Assembly: GCA_910584085.1 (NCBI GenBank)
Contig: CAJTZY010000015.1
Coordinates: 1-37,558 of the forward strand
DNA length: 37,558 nucleotides
Source of the DNA: an uncultured Bacilli bacterium
Lineage (GTDB): Bacteria > Bacillota_I > Bacilli_A > RF39 > UBA660
Direction: 5' to 3'
In this document: in pieces, positions 23,761-33,414 of the stretch
Position numbering within the stretch: the first letter of the stretch is position 1
How the letters are laid out: every line of letters starts with the position of its first letter
Program-made: the position numbers and the translations under genes
The notes under the pieces: model-generated
Databases searched by the model: none
What the model saw: the letters and a program-made list of their open reading frames with translations, nothing else
What the model was told of the DNA's origin: nothing

Positions 23761-24252
23761 ATGGCAAATCCAAAAATATTAGCTCAAAAACAAAATGTTA
23801 TTGATGAAATTACTAATAATGTAAAAAAATCTAGTTCATTTATATTCCTTGATAATAATGGTTTAACAGTTTCTGAAACTATGGAACTTAGAAGAAAACT
23901 TAAGGAATCTAATTCTGAACTTAAAATCTATAAAAATACTTTAGTAGCACGTGCACTTAAAGATTTAAATATAGATGTAGAATCAGAATTAAATGGACCA
24001 AAGATTGTTGCATTTGGTAAAGATATTATTGAGCCAATTAAGGCTGTTAATGATTTCGCAAAGACTCATGATAAATTAGTTATGAAAATTGGTATTGTAG
24101 ATGGTAAAGTTACTGAACTTGATGAACTTAAGAAACTTGCAACTATTCCATCAAGAGAAGGATTACTTACAATGTTTGCAAGTGGATTACTTGCTATTCC
24201 AAGAGACTTTGCAATATGCTTAGATTTACATAGTAAAAATTTAGAAAATTAA
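23761..24252 (+). CDS. rplJ: 50S ribosomal protein L10
   Basis: 163 residues. NPKILAQKQNVIDEI starts the RNA-binding domain; NNGLTVSETMELRRKLKE, YKNTLVARAL and GPKIVAFG are family blocks, and the C-terminal helix that carries L12 dimers ends with PRDFAICLDLHSKNLE. It forms the base of the L7/L12 stalk and, with L12, represses its own leader. The start at 23761 follows AGGAGGTGTTTT; earlier in-frame codons fall inside the leader. rplL follows after 28 bases. Confidence 0.96.
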   Translation: MANPKILAQKQNVIDEITNNVKKSSSFIFLDNNGLTVSETMELRRKLKESNSELKIYKNTLVARALKDLNIDVESELNGPKIVAFGKDIIEPIKAVNDFAKTHDKLVMKIGIVDGKVTELDELKKLATIPSREGLLTMFASGLLAIPRDFAICLDLHSKNLEN

Positions 24253-24280
24253 AAAAATAAATATAAGGAGGATAAGAATT

Positions 24281-24649
24281 ATGGCAAAATTAAGCGCAAA
24301 AGAAATAATTGATTCACTAAAAGAAATGACTCTTTTAGAAATTAAAGAAGTAGTAGATTTAATGAAAGAAGAATTTGGTGTTGATCCAAGTGCAGTAGCT
24401 GTTGCTGCTGCTCCAGCAGAAAGTGCTACAAACGAAGGACCAAGCACAGTTGATGTAGTACTTGCTAGTGCTGGTGCTAACAAAATAGCTGTTATCAAAA
24501 TAATTAAAGAAATTACAGGATTAGGCTTAGGAGAATCTAAAGCTATCGCTGATAACGGTGGAGTTGTTAAAGAAAAAGTTGCTTCTGCTGAAGCTGAAGA
24601 ACTTAAAGCTAAATTCGAAGAAGCTGGCGCTACTATCGAACTTAAATAA
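24281..24649 (+). CDS. rplL: 50S ribosomal protein L7/L12
   Basis: 122 residues. N-terminal dimerisation domain LSAKEIIDSLKEMTLLEIKE, Ala-rich hinge (VAAAPAESATN), and C-terminal factor-binding domain with AGANKIAVIKIIKEITGLGL, GESKAIADNGG and KAKFEEAGATIELK. Present in several copies on the ribosome stalk, where it recruits translation GTPases. AAGGAGG precedes the ATG. A hairpin follows the stop. Confidence 0.98.
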   Translation: MAKLSAKEIIDSLKEMTLLEIKEVVDLMKEEFGVDPSAVAVAAAPAESATNEGPSTVDVVLASAGANKIAVIKIIKEITGLGLGESKAIADNGGVVKEKVASAEAEELKAKFEEAGATIELK

Positions 24650-24667
24650 TAATGATTTAATGGTTTT

Positions 24668-24708
24668 AAGCCTGTACTAAAATAGTATGGGCTTTCGCCG
24701 TTTCTTTT
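24668..24708 (+). terminator. Probable terminator or processing hairpin after rplL
   Basis: AAGCC (24668-24672) pairs with GGCTT (24690-24694) and TACTA with TAGTA inside. The tail TTCGCCGTTTCTTTT is only moderately T-rich, so readthrough to the next genes is likely. Confidence 0.5.
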
Positions 24709-24721
24709 GGGAGGTATGGTT

Positions 24722-25303
24722 ATGAAGGAATGGGTACAAAGAAGAAAAAAGAAAATTAGTCATGAGGCAAAAGTAAATATTGCAGCTACTTCGATTACTT
24801 TGTGTGTTGTTGGTGGTATTGTAGGTGGAGTAGCTTCAAGTATTGTATACGATAAAGAGAGGGAAAAAAATAGATATTTTAAATATGATGTTAATGAATC
24901 TGGCGAATACGTTGTAGATGGTATAATGAAATTTGAAGAACTTAAAAAATGTTATTTTGTTGAAATTAAAAATTCTACTTGGGATAGTAAAGAATTTTAT
25001 ATTTGCAGAAAAGAAGTATATAATGGTAGATATACAACAGAGATTACATATTTTAATTTATTAAATAATGAACAAATTTTTTATAAATCAACATCAGATA
25101 AATCAGAAACCGAGAGTAATGGAAGAAACATTGTAAATGAGACATTACTTGAAGATTATCTATATACTTTAGATGAAGTAAAGGCTGAATATACACCAGA
25201 CGATGTTAAAAATATATTAGAACAAATGAAAGAAGCATCTTTAGAAAAAGAAAATAAAGTATTAGTAAAATCAACATTTAATAAATATTTTACTAAAGTT
25301 TAG
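24722..25303 (+). CDS. Membrane-anchored protein of unknown function between rplL and ybxB
   Basis: 193 residues. A basic N-terminus (KEWVQRRKKKISHEAK) is followed by a glycine-rich membrane segment at about 20-45 (VVGGIVGGVASSIVYD). The remaining 145 residues are charged, with a beta-rich part (YNGRYTTEITYFNL) and a helical C-terminus (DDVKNILEQMKEAS). The positive N-terminus predicts a cytoplasmic start and an outside C-terminal domain. GGGAGG (24708-24713) fits the ATG at 24722 better than the ATG at 24716, which is only two bases away. I do not recognise a family. An extra gene here interrupts the usual rplL-ybxB order and is probably lineage-specific. Confidence 0.75.
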   Translation: MKEWVQRRKKKISHEAKVNIAATSITLCVVGGIVGGVASSIVYDKEREKNRYFKYDVNESGEYVVDGIMKFEELKKCYFVEIKNSTWDSKEFYICRKEVYNGRYTTEITYFNLLNNEQIFYKSTSDKSETESNGRNIVNETLLEDYLYTLDEVKAEYTPDDVKNILEQMKEASLEKENKVLVKSTFNKYFTKV

Positions 25304-25322
25304 AAATTAAAAGAGTGATAAT

Positions 25323-25910
25323 ATGTCATATTATTTTGATAAAGAAACAGATATAGTAAGTAAAGAGATAACAACAAGGGCTGAGATAAATGGTAAACTT
25401 TATACTTTTAAAACAGATAATAATGTATTTTCTAAAAGAGGTTTAGATTTTGGAACTAGAACTTTATTAGAAAGTATAGATGTTAAAAATATAACTGGCT
25501 ATGTGCTTGATTTTGGATGTGGATACGGGCCAATTGGTATTTATATTGCATCAAATACAAATTCAGTTATAGATATGGTTGATATAAATGAAAGGGCTTT
25601 AAATTTAGCTAAAGGTAATGCTAGAATAAATAAAGTAAATGTTAATATATTTGAAAGTAATATATATAGTAATGTTACTAAAAAATATGACTATATAATA
25701 ACTAATCCACCTATTAGGGTAGGTAAAAAAATATTATATGAAATATTGATTGGGGCTTTAGATCATTTAAAAGTGAATGGACATTTAATATTTGTAATAA
25801 ATAAGGACCAGGGTGCAAAAAGTACTGTTAAGGATTTAGAAAAATATTACAATGTAAAAATACTTGAAAAAAATAAAGGTTTTTTTGTAATTGATTGTCA
25901 AACTTATTGA
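25323..25910 (+). CDS. ybxB: YbxB-like class I SAM-dependent methyltransferase
   Basis: 195 residues. SAM-binding motif I is LDFGCGYGPIGIYIA, the acidic residue follows in DMVDINERALNLAKGN, and the catalytic motif is ITNPPIRVGKK (NPP(F/Y/I) type) near residue 127. This matches the RsmC/YbxB group of guanine-N2 rRNA methyltransferases, and its place between rplL and rpoB equals that of ybxB in Bacillus. The substrate is inferred. The start follows GAGTGAT. The rpoB promoter overlaps its stop codon. Confidence 0.88.
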   Translation: MSYYFDKETDIVSKEITTRAEINGKLYTFKTDNNVFSKRGLDFGTRTLLESIDVKNITGYVLDFGCGYGPIGIYIASNTNSVIDMVDINERALNLAKGNARINKVNVNIFESNIYSNVTKKYDYIITNPPIRVGKKILYEILIGALDHLKVNGHLIFVINKDQGAKSTVKDLEKYYNVKILEKNKGFFVIDCQTY

Positions 25911-25935
25911 CATATTGATTGAAATAGAGTAAAAT
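25907..25935 (+). promoter_or_regulatory. Promoter of rpoB-rpoC
   Basis: TTGACA (25907-25912), 17 bases, TAAAAT (25930-25935). The -35 box contains the TGA stop of the methyltransferase gene. Confidence 0.8.
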
Positions 25936-25947
25936 TATAAATTGGCG

Positions 25948-25974
25948 GCATATATTATTCTGCTAAATATATGC
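25948..25974 (+). other. Hairpin in the rpoB leader
   Basis: GCATATATT (25948-25956) pairs perfectly with AATATATGC (25966-25974) around a nine-base loop, at the 5' end of the predicted message and before the ribosome site GGGGTGA. No T run follows. Confidence 0.5.
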
Positions 25975-26006
25975 TTACTAGAAAATATAGTTTATGGGGT
26001 GAAACA

Positions 26007-29000
26007 GTGGCTTATACAGTTAAAAAATTCGGTGATTACCGTGAAAGAAGAAGTTATGCAAAAACTAAAAATGCAATTGAACTTTCTAATTTATTAGAAA
26101 TTCAAAAAAAGTCATATGATTGGTTTATGACTGAAGGAATTAAAGAAGTATTTGATGATATTTTTCCAGTTGAAAGCTTTACTGGAAATTTAACACTTGA
26201 ATTCGGAGAATATTCTTTTGAAGAGCCAAGATACTCAATTAAGGGTTGCAAAGACAGATATGCAACTTATGCCGCACCTTTAAAAGTGCAAGCAAGGCTT
26301 TTTAACCAAGAAACCGGGGAGGTTAAGGAGCAAGAAATTTATTTAGGTGATATGCCTATTATGACAGATGGTGGTACATTCATAATAAATGGAGCAGAAC
26401 GTGTTATTGTATCACAATTAGTTCGTTCACCTAGTGTGTATTTTTCACGTGAAATAGACAAGAAGAATGGAAAGCATATAATTACTTCACAAGTTATACC
26501 AACTCGTGGTACATGGCTTGAATATGAAACAGATGCTAGAGATGTAATTTACTGTAGAATAGATAGAACACGTAAAGTTCCAGTAACTACATTACTTCGT
26601 GCACTCGGGCTTTCAAGTGATGCTGATATAGTTGATTTATTTGGTGAAGATGATTATATTATGCGTACTATTGAAAAGGATGCAAATAAAAATACAGATG
26701 AGTCTTTAATAGATATTCATTCTAAGTTAAGACCAGGTGAACCAAGTACATTAGATAGTGCGAAAAATCAATTAATATCTAGATTTTTTGACGCATTTAG
26801 ATATGATTTAGCTCGTGTTGGACGTTATAAGTTTAATAGAAAATTAAATGTAATTGATAGATTATATAATTCAGTACTTGCTGAAGATATTAAAGTAAAA
26901 GGTGAATTAAAATTTGAAAAAGGTACTTTAGTAACTAAAGAAGTTTTAGAGGCTTTAAAACCTATAATGGCCGATGGATATGGTGTCAAAGAAGTTTTAA
27001 TTAATGAAGAATTAGATACATATAACAAGGTACAAATAGTACATGTTTATTCTAAAAATAATCCAGATAAGGTTATTAAAGTTATTGGTAACGATCAAAG
27101 TATAAGTGAAAAAAGACTTACAATTTCAGATGTTTATGCTTCAATATCATACTATCTAAATTTACATGAAGGTATTGGATTTTATGATGAAATAGACCAT
27201 TTATCAAATCGTCGTGTAAGACAAGTAGGGGAACTTTTACAAAATCAATTTAGAGTAGGTGTTTCTCGTATTGAAAGAGTTATTAGAGATCGTATGAGTA
27301 CTCAAGAACTAGAAGAGGTTACTCCAAAAACATTAATTAACATAAGACCTCTTACAGCTGCTATTAAGGAATTCTTTGGATCAAGTCAGTTATCTCAATT
27401 TATGGATCAAACAAACCCAGTTGCAGAGTTAGCTAACAAACGTCGTTTATCCAGTCTTGGACCTGGTGGACTTTCAAGAGATAGAGCAGGTATGGAAGTT
27501 CGTGACGTTAATCCATCGCACTATGGAAGACTTTGCCCAATTGAATCTCCAGAAGGACCAAATATTGGTCTTATAACAGCTCTTGCAAGTTATGCTAGAG
27601 TTGACGATTATGGATTTATTATGACTCCATATAGGAAAGTAGAAAATGGGCATTTAACAGATGAAATAAGATATATGACTGCTGATGAGGAACTTGACTA
27701 TCATATATCACAAGCAACTGTTAAGTTGGATGAAAATGATAATTTTGCACTAGAAAGAGTACCTGTACGTTTCCGCGGTGAAAATATTATGATAAATAGT
27801 CGTGATGTTGATTATATCGACGTATCAAGTCAACAAGTTGTATCTATTACAACTGCTGGAATTCCATTCCTTGAACATGATGATGGAAAACGTGCACTAA
27901 TGGGATCAAACATGCAACGTCAAGCAATCCCACTTTTACAGTCAGAGGCACCAATTGTTGGAACAGGAATAGAAGCAATAAGTGCAAGAGATAGCGGAGC
28001 TGTTGTAATTTCTAAAGCTGATGGCGTTGTTGATTATGTTGATAGCGAGAAAATATTAGTTAAGACTAAAGGTGGCATGGATACATATTACTTAAATGGG
28101 TTTGAAAGAAGTAATGCGGGTACATGTTACCATCAAAGACCTATTGTTAAGGTTAATGATAAAATTACAAAGGGACAAGTTATTGCCGATGGCCCATCAA
28201 CAGATATGGGAGAAATGGCACTTGGTAGAAACGTTACTGTTGCATTCATGAACTTTAATGGATATAACTATGAGGATGCCGTTATCTTAAATGAAAGATT
28301 AGTTAGAGATGATGTTTATACATCAATCCATATACAAGATTATCAAATTGAGTGTAGAGATACTAAACTTGGACCAGAAGAATTTACTAGAGATATTCCA
28401 AATGTAAGTGAGGAAGCTCGTAAAAACTTAGATGAAAATGGTTTAATACGTATCGGAACAGAAGTACACGATGATGATATATTAGTAGGTAAAGTTACTC
28501 CAAAAGGAATGGCCGAACTTACTAGTGAAGAAAAATTATTACATGCTATATTTGGAGAAAAAACTCGTGAGGTAAGAGATACATCACTTCGTGTCCCACA
28601 TGGTGGAGAAGGTATAGTACATGATATAAAAGTATTTACTAAGGAAGATACTGATGAACTTCCAAGTGGAGTTTCAAAAATAATTCGTGTTTATATAGCT
28701 CAAAAACGTAAAATAACAGTTGGAGATAAGATGGCAGGTCGTCATGGAAACAAAGGTGTTATTTCACTTGTATTACCTAGTGAAGATATGCCATACTTAA
28801 GCGACGGAACACCTGTTGATATCTTACTTAACCCACTTGGAGTTCCAAGCCGTATGAATATAGGACAAATACTTGAGATGCATTTAGGTGCAGCTGCTAA
28901 AAAACTTGGAATACATGTTGCAACCCCAGTATTTAGTGGAGCAAATAGAGAAGAAATAATCGATGCCTTAAAAGAGGCAGGTATAGATGAAGATGGGAAA

Positions 29001-29675
29001 ACGGTACTATATGATGGACGTACTGGAGAACCATTTGATAATCGTATAAGTGTTGGTGTTATGTATATGATTAAACTACACCACATGGTAGACGATAAAT
29101 TACATGCACGTTCAACAGGACCATATAGTATGGTTACACAACAACCATTAGGTGGTAAGGCACAATTTGGTGGTCAAAGATTTGGAGAAATGGAAGTTTG
29201 GGCATTATATGCTTATGGTGCTGCCCATGTGCTTCAAGAAATGATGACAATCAAATCAGATGACGTTATAGGACGTGTTAAGGTATATGAAGCATTAGTT
29301 AAAGGAACACCAATTCCAAAATCAGGAATTCCAGAAAGTTTCAGAGTATTAATTAAGGAATTCCAAGCACTTGGGCTTGATGTAACTGTATTAAATGATC
29401 AAGGAAACTTTGTAGATCTTAAAGATTTAGAAGAAGCAGATAAAGATGAAAATCCATTAGAAGATAAAACAAATAAGGTTGAATCTAAATTAGTTAGTGA
29501 AGATAACGATGAAGAAGATGCCTTTGATAGTTTTGAAGATGATATGGATGATGAAGAATTTGAAGATAATATCGACTCGGAATATGAGGATGAATTAGAT
29601 GAAGATGAATTTGAAGAAAATGATTTAGATGAACTTGATGATATAGATGTAACAGTTGAGGAAGGTGAGGAATAA
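26007..29675 (+). CDS. rpoB: DNA-directed RNA polymerase beta subunit
   Basis: 1222 residues. YRERRSYAKTKN and LLEIQKKSYDWF open the protein; the rifampicin region has FFGSSQLSQFMDQTNPVAEL followed by ANKRRLSSLGPGGLSRDRAG; later come PIESPEGPNIGLI, GYNYEDAVI, KMAGRHGNKG and GGKAQFGGQRFGEMEVWAL. Codon 477 is AAC (27435-27437): Asn where E. coli has His526 and S. aureus His481. About 70 C-terminal residues are almost all Asp/Glu. The GTG start is chosen because GGGGTGAAACA precedes it and upstream codons do not fit the family. Its TAA overlaps the rpoC ATG by one base. Confidence 0.98.
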   Translation: MAYTVKKFGDYRERRSYAKTKNAIELSNLLEIQKKSYDWFMTEGIKEVFDDIFPVESFTGNLTLEFGEYSFEEPRYSIKGCKDRYATYAAPLKVQARLFNQETGEVKEQEIYLGDMPIMTDGGTFIINGAERVIVSQLVRSPSVYFSREIDKKNGKHIITSQVIPTRGTWLEYETDARDVIYCRIDRTRKVPVTTLLRALGLSSDADIVDLFGEDDYIMRTIEKDANKNTDESLIDIHSKLRPGEPSTLDSAKNQLISRFFDAFRYDLARVGRYKFNRKLNVIDRLYNSVLAEDIKVKGELKFEKGTLVTKEVLEALKPIMADGYGVKEVLINEELDTYNKVQIVHVYSKNNPDKVIKVIGNDQSISEKRLTISDVYASISYYLNLHEGIGFYDEIDHLSNRRVRQVGELLQNQFRVGVSRIERVIRDRMSTQELEEVTPKTLINIRPLTAAIKEFFGSSQLSQFMDQTNPVAELANKRRLSSLGPGGLSRDRAGMEVRDVNPSHYGRLCPIESPEGPNIGLITALASYARVDDYGFIMTPYRKVENGHLTDEIRYMTADEELDYHISQATVKLDENDNFALERVPVRFRGENIMINSRDVDYIDVSSQQVVSITTAGIPFLEHDDGKRALMGSNMQRQAIPLLQSEAPIVGTGIEAISARDSGAVVISKADGVVDYVDSEKILVKTKGGMDTYYLNGFERSNAGTCYHQRPIVKVNDKITKGQVIADGPSTDMGEMALGRNVTVAFMNFNGYNYEDAVILNERLVRDDVYTSIHIQDYQIECRDTKLGPEEFTRDIPNVSEEARKNLDENGLIRIGTEVHDDDILVGKVTPKGMAELTSEEKLLHAIFGEKTREVRDTSLRVPHGGEGIVHDIKVFTKEDTDELPSGVSKIIRVYIAQKRKITVGDKMAGRHGNKGVISLVLPSEDMPYLSDGTPVDILLNPLGVPSRMNIGQILEMHLGAAAKKLGIHVATPVFSGANREEIIDALKEAGIDEDGKTVLYDGRTGEPFDNRISVGVMYMIKLHHMVDDKLHARSTGPYSMVTQQPLGGKAQFGGQRFGEMEVWALYAYGAAHVLQEMMTIKSDDVIGRVKVYEALVKGTPIPKSGIPESFRVLIKEFQALGLDVTVLNDQGNFVDLKDLEEADKDENPLEDKTNKVESKLVSEDNDEEDAFDSFEDDMDDEEFEDNIDSEYEDELDEDEFEENDLDELDDIDVTVEEGEE

Positions 29676-32600
29676 TGAACGTTAATAATTTTGAAGGATT
29701 AAAAATAAGCATTGCCTCTCCTGAGATAATTCGTTCTTGGTCTTATGGTGAAGTTAAAAAAGCAGAAACAATAAATTATCGTACTTTAAAACCTGAAAGA
29801 GATGGTTTATACTGTGAAAAAATATTTGGGCCAACTAAAGACTATGAATGTGCTTGTGGTAAATATAAAAGATTAAGATATAAAAATATTGTATGTGATA
29901 GATGTGGAGTTGAAGTAACTAGTTCTAAAGTTCGTCGTGAACGTATGGGACATATTGAACTTGCAACTCCAGTATCTCATATTTGGTTCTTTAAGGGAGT
30001 ACCATCAAGAATGGGACTTGTACTTGATATGAGTCCAAGAGATCTTGAAGAAGTTTTATACTTTGTAAGCTATGTAGTTCTTGATCCTGGTGCCGCACCT
30101 TTAGAGAAAAAACAAACAATAAGTGATAAAGAATATCGTGCATACTATGAAAAATATGGTAATAGTTTTAGAGTAGGTATGGGTGCTGAAGCAATTAAAG
30201 AGTTACTTGAAGAGGTAGATCTTGAAAAAGAAGTTAATGAACTTAAAGCAGAAATAGAGGAAATTAAAGACTCACAAAGTCAAAAGAGAGTTCGCTTAAT
30301 TAAGAGACTTGATGTATTAAATGCATTCTTAGAATCAGGAAACCGTCCTGAATGGATGATTTTAACTGCTCTTCCAGTAATTCCACCAGAACTTAGACCA
30401 ATGCTTCAATTAGATGGTGGAAGATTTGCTACATCAGACTTAAATGATTTATATAGACGTGTAATTAACCGTAATAATCGTTTAAAGAAATTAATGGAAC
30501 TTGGCGCACCTTCAATAATAATTCAAAACGAAAAACGTATGCTTCAAGAAGCAGTAGATGCTTTATTTGATAATGGTAGACGTGGAAGAAATATAACAGG
30601 TGCTGGAAATAGACCTTTAAAATCTTTAGCAAGTATGTTAAAAGGTAAACAGGGACGTTTCCGTCAAAACTTACTTGGTAAACGTGTTGACTACTCTGGA
30701 CGTTCAGTTATCGTAGTAGGACCAAGTTTAAAAATGTATGAATGTGGTATTCCAAAGGAAATGGCTCTTGAATTATTCAAACCACATGTAATTAATGGAC
30801 TTGTACAAAAAGAAATCGCTAGTAACATTAAAGTTGCTAAGAGAATGATTGAAAACCAGGATCCAAGAGTATGGGACGTAGTTGAAGAAAAAATAAAAGA
30901 ACACCCTGTAATGTTAAACCGTGCCCCAACACTTCACAGACTTGGTATTCAAGCATTTGAACCTAAATTAATTGAGGGACGTTCAATTCGTCTTCATCCA
31001 CTTGTTTGTGCAGCATTCAACGCAGATTTCGATGGAGACCAAATGGCTGTACACGTTCCAATAACAGAGGAAGCTCAAGCAGAAGCAAGAATTCTTATGT
31101 TAGGAGCAAATAATATCCTTAAACCATCTGATGGTAAACCAATCGTTACGCCAGGACAAGATATGGTTTTAGGAAATTATTATATAACAATAGAAAAAGA
31201 AGGATTAGACGGAGAAGGTAGAGTTTATAAAGACCCAGATGAAGTACTTATGAGTTATGAAAGACGTGAAATTACTCTTCATACAAGAATTGCTTTACCT
31301 GTTAAGTCATTTAAGCATAAAATATTCCCAGATAAATATATGGATAAATATTTAGTTACTACTCCAGGAAAAATATTATTTAATGAAATATTCCCAGATA
31401 CATTCCAATATATAGCAGAGGGAACATCAGAGAATATTGAAAAAATTACTCCAAGTAAATATTTTATAAATATGGGAGAAAATATACCTGAAAAAATTAA
31501 GGAAATGCCTATAACAGATGCATTTAATAAAGGTGTATTATCTAAATTAATTGCCCAAATTTATAAACGTTATCAAACTACAGAAACTTCTGTAATGCTT
31601 GATAAATTAAAAGATTTAGGATTTAAATATTCAACAGTAGCAGGAATTAGTATTGCTATTAGTGATATTAAAGAATCTAAGAAAAAACCTGAAATTATTG
31701 CTAATAGTCAAGCCATGGTTGATCAAGTTAATAAGCAATTTAAACGTGGCTTAATAACTGAAGAAGAAAGATATGGTAAAGTTGTTCAAATTTGGACAGA
31801 TACTAAAAAACAAATTACTGCAGAACTTGAATCTATGGTTAAAGCAGATAGAGATAATCCAATTTGTATTATGATGACTAGTAAGGCTCGTGGAGACATG
31901 GGATCATATACTCAGTTAGTTGGTATGAGAGGACTATTCTCTAAACCAAATGGGCAATCAGAAGAAATTCCAGTTATTTCATCATTTAGTGAGGGTATTA
32001 CAGTTGCAGAATTCTTCTTATCTACACATGGTACTCGTAAAGGTGCAGTAGATACAGCCTTAAAAACAGCAGATGCTGGATATTTGACTCGTCGTTTAGT
32101 TGATGTTGCTCAAGATATAATAGTAAGAGAAGAAGATTGTGGTACTGAATCAGGAACAATAGTAGAAGCATTTATAAATGATGCTGATGGTACTGTTATT
32201 GAATCATTATATGATCGTATTTTAGGTAGATTTACAAATAAAAAGATATTACATCCAGAAACAAAAGAAGTTATATGTGAAAGAAATACTTATATAACTG
32301 AACAACTTGCAGATAAAATTATTGCTGCTGGAATTACAAAAGTACCAATTAGAACAGTACTTACTTGTAAAACAGAACATGGTGTATGTCAAAAATGTTA
32401 TGGACGTAACTTAGCAACAGGGCAAATAGTTGAAGAGGGTGAAGCTGTAGGTATTATGGCTGCTCAATCAATTGGTGAACCAGGTACACAGTTAACCATG
32501 AGAACTTTCAACACAGGTGGAGTTGCTGGGGATGACATTACTCAAGGTTTACCACGTGTTCAAGAATTATTTGAAGCACGTAATCCAAAAGGTAAAGCAA

Positions 32601-33310
32601 CAATAGCAGAAATAAATGGTGTAATAACTAAAATAGAAGATGATAATGGTAAATATATTATTTACATTAAGAATGATGTTGAAACACGTAAGCATGTAAC
32701 TAATTATAGTGTAAAATTATCAGTAGTTGAAGGACAAGAAGTTAAAGCTGGACAAAGACTTACTTATGGAGCAATAAGTCCAAAAGAATTATTAGTTGTA
32801 ACAGATCCAATTTCTACTCAACAATATATCCTATCAGAAACTCAAAAAGTATACCGTTCTCAAGGCGTTGATATATCTGATAAACACGTTGAAGTTATTG
32901 CTAAACGTATGATTTCTAAAATTAAAATTATTAATTCTGGTGATTCTTATTTCTTACCAGGTACTATGGTTAATATAAATAAATTCACTGATATTAATAA
33001 GGAATTAATCCTAGAAGGTAAGAGACCATCAACAGGTAGACCAGTTCTACTTGGTATAACTAAGGCATCTCTTGAGACAGATTCATTCTTATCTGCTGCT
33101 TCATTCCAGGAAACAACACGTATCTTAACAGATGCAGCAATTCATGGAAAAGTAGATAAACTTGAAGGATTAAAAGAAAATGTTATTCTTGGTAAATTAA
33201 TACCTGCTGGTACAGGCGCTAGAAAGTACCAAAAAGCATCTTATGAGTTAGAACTTGAAGGTTTAAAAGATGAACCACTAGAAGCTTTAGAACAAGAATT
33301 ATTAGATTAA
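29675..33310 (+). CDS. rpoC: DNA-directed RNA polymerase beta' subunit
   Basis: 1211 residues, normal for Firmicutes. Zinc-binding site 1: CACGKYKRLRY with CDRCGVEV near 65-80. RRGRNITGAGNRPLKSL, GKQGRFRQNLLGKRVDYSG and the active-site NADFDGDQMAVHVP near 450 with the three Mg-binding Asp. Trigger loop region: MAAQSIGEPGTQLTMRTFNT. Zinc site 2: CKTEHGVCQKCYG. It pairs with RpoB to form the catalytic core. Translation is coupled to rpoB through TAATG, with AGGTGAGG inside the end of rpoB. A strong terminator follows. Confidence 0.98.
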   Translation: MNVNNFEGLKISIASPEIIRSWSYGEVKKAETINYRTLKPERDGLYCEKIFGPTKDYECACGKYKRLRYKNIVCDRCGVEVTSSKVRRERMGHIELATPVSHIWFFKGVPSRMGLVLDMSPRDLEEVLYFVSYVVLDPGAAPLEKKQTISDKEYRAYYEKYGNSFRVGMGAEAIKELLEEVDLEKEVNELKAEIEEIKDSQSQKRVRLIKRLDVLNAFLESGNRPEWMILTALPVIPPELRPMLQLDGGRFATSDLNDLYRRVINRNNRLKKLMELGAPSIIIQNEKRMLQEAVDALFDNGRRGRNITGAGNRPLKSLASMLKGKQGRFRQNLLGKRVDYSGRSVIVVGPSLKMYECGIPKEMALELFKPHVINGLVQKEIASNIKVAKRMIENQDPRVWDVVEEKIKEHPVMLNRAPTLHRLGIQAFEPKLIEGRSIRLHPLVCAAFNADFDGDQMAVHVPITEEAQAEARILMLGANNILKPSDGKPIVTPGQDMVLGNYYITIEKEGLDGEGRVYKDPDEVLMSYERREITLHTRIALPVKSFKHKIFPDKYMDKYLVTTPGKILFNEIFPDTFQYIAEGTSENIEKITPSKYFINMGENIPEKIKEMPITDAFNKGVLSKLIAQIYKRYQTTETSVMLDKLKDLGFKYSTVAGISIAISDIKESKKKPEIIANSQAMVDQVNKQFKRGLITEEERYGKVVQIWTDTKKQITAELESMVKADRDNPICIMMTSKARGDMGSYTQLVGMRGLFSKPNGQSEEIPVISSFSEGITVAEFFLSTHGTRKGAVDTALKTADAGYLTRRLVDVAQDIIVREEDCGTESGTIVEAFINDADGTVIESLYDRILGRFTNKKILHPETKEVICERNTYITEQLADKIIAAGITKVPIRTVLTCKTEHGVCQKCYGRNLATGQIVEEGEAVGIMAAQSIGEPGTQLTMRTFNTGGVAGDDITQGLPRVQELFEARNPKGKATIAEINGVITKIEDDNGKYIIYIKNDVETRKHVTNYSVKLSVVEGQEVKAGQRLTYGAISPKELLVVTDPISTQQYILSETQKVYRSQGVDISDKHVEVIAKRMISKIKIINSGDSYFLPGTMVNINKFTDINKELILEGKRPSTGRPVLLGITKASLETDSFLSAASFQETTRILTDAAIHGKVDKLEGLKENVILGKLIPAGTGARKYQKASYELELEGLKDEPLEALEQELLD

Positions 33311-33341
33311 AAAAGGATTGAAAGTGATTTTAATCCTTTTT
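33311..33341 (+). terminator. Terminator of rpoBC
   Basis: AAAAGGATT (33311-33319) pairs with AATCCTTTT (33332-33340), extended inward by a G-U pair and AAA/TTT around GTGA, immediately after the stop. The core is nearly identical to the mnmA terminator. Confidence 0.92.
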
Positions 33342-33366
33342 CTAAATACAAATTTCAACATAATAC

Positions 33367-33395
33367 TTGAATAAAATTAATTATAATAGTATAAT
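33367..33395 (+). promoter_or_regulatory. Promoter of the nfeD unit
   Basis: TTGAAT (33367-33372), 17 bases, TATAAT (33390-33395); GGTGATG ribosome site downstream. Confidence 0.85.
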
Positions 33396-33414
33396 CTTTA
33401 TTAGGTGATGTAAA

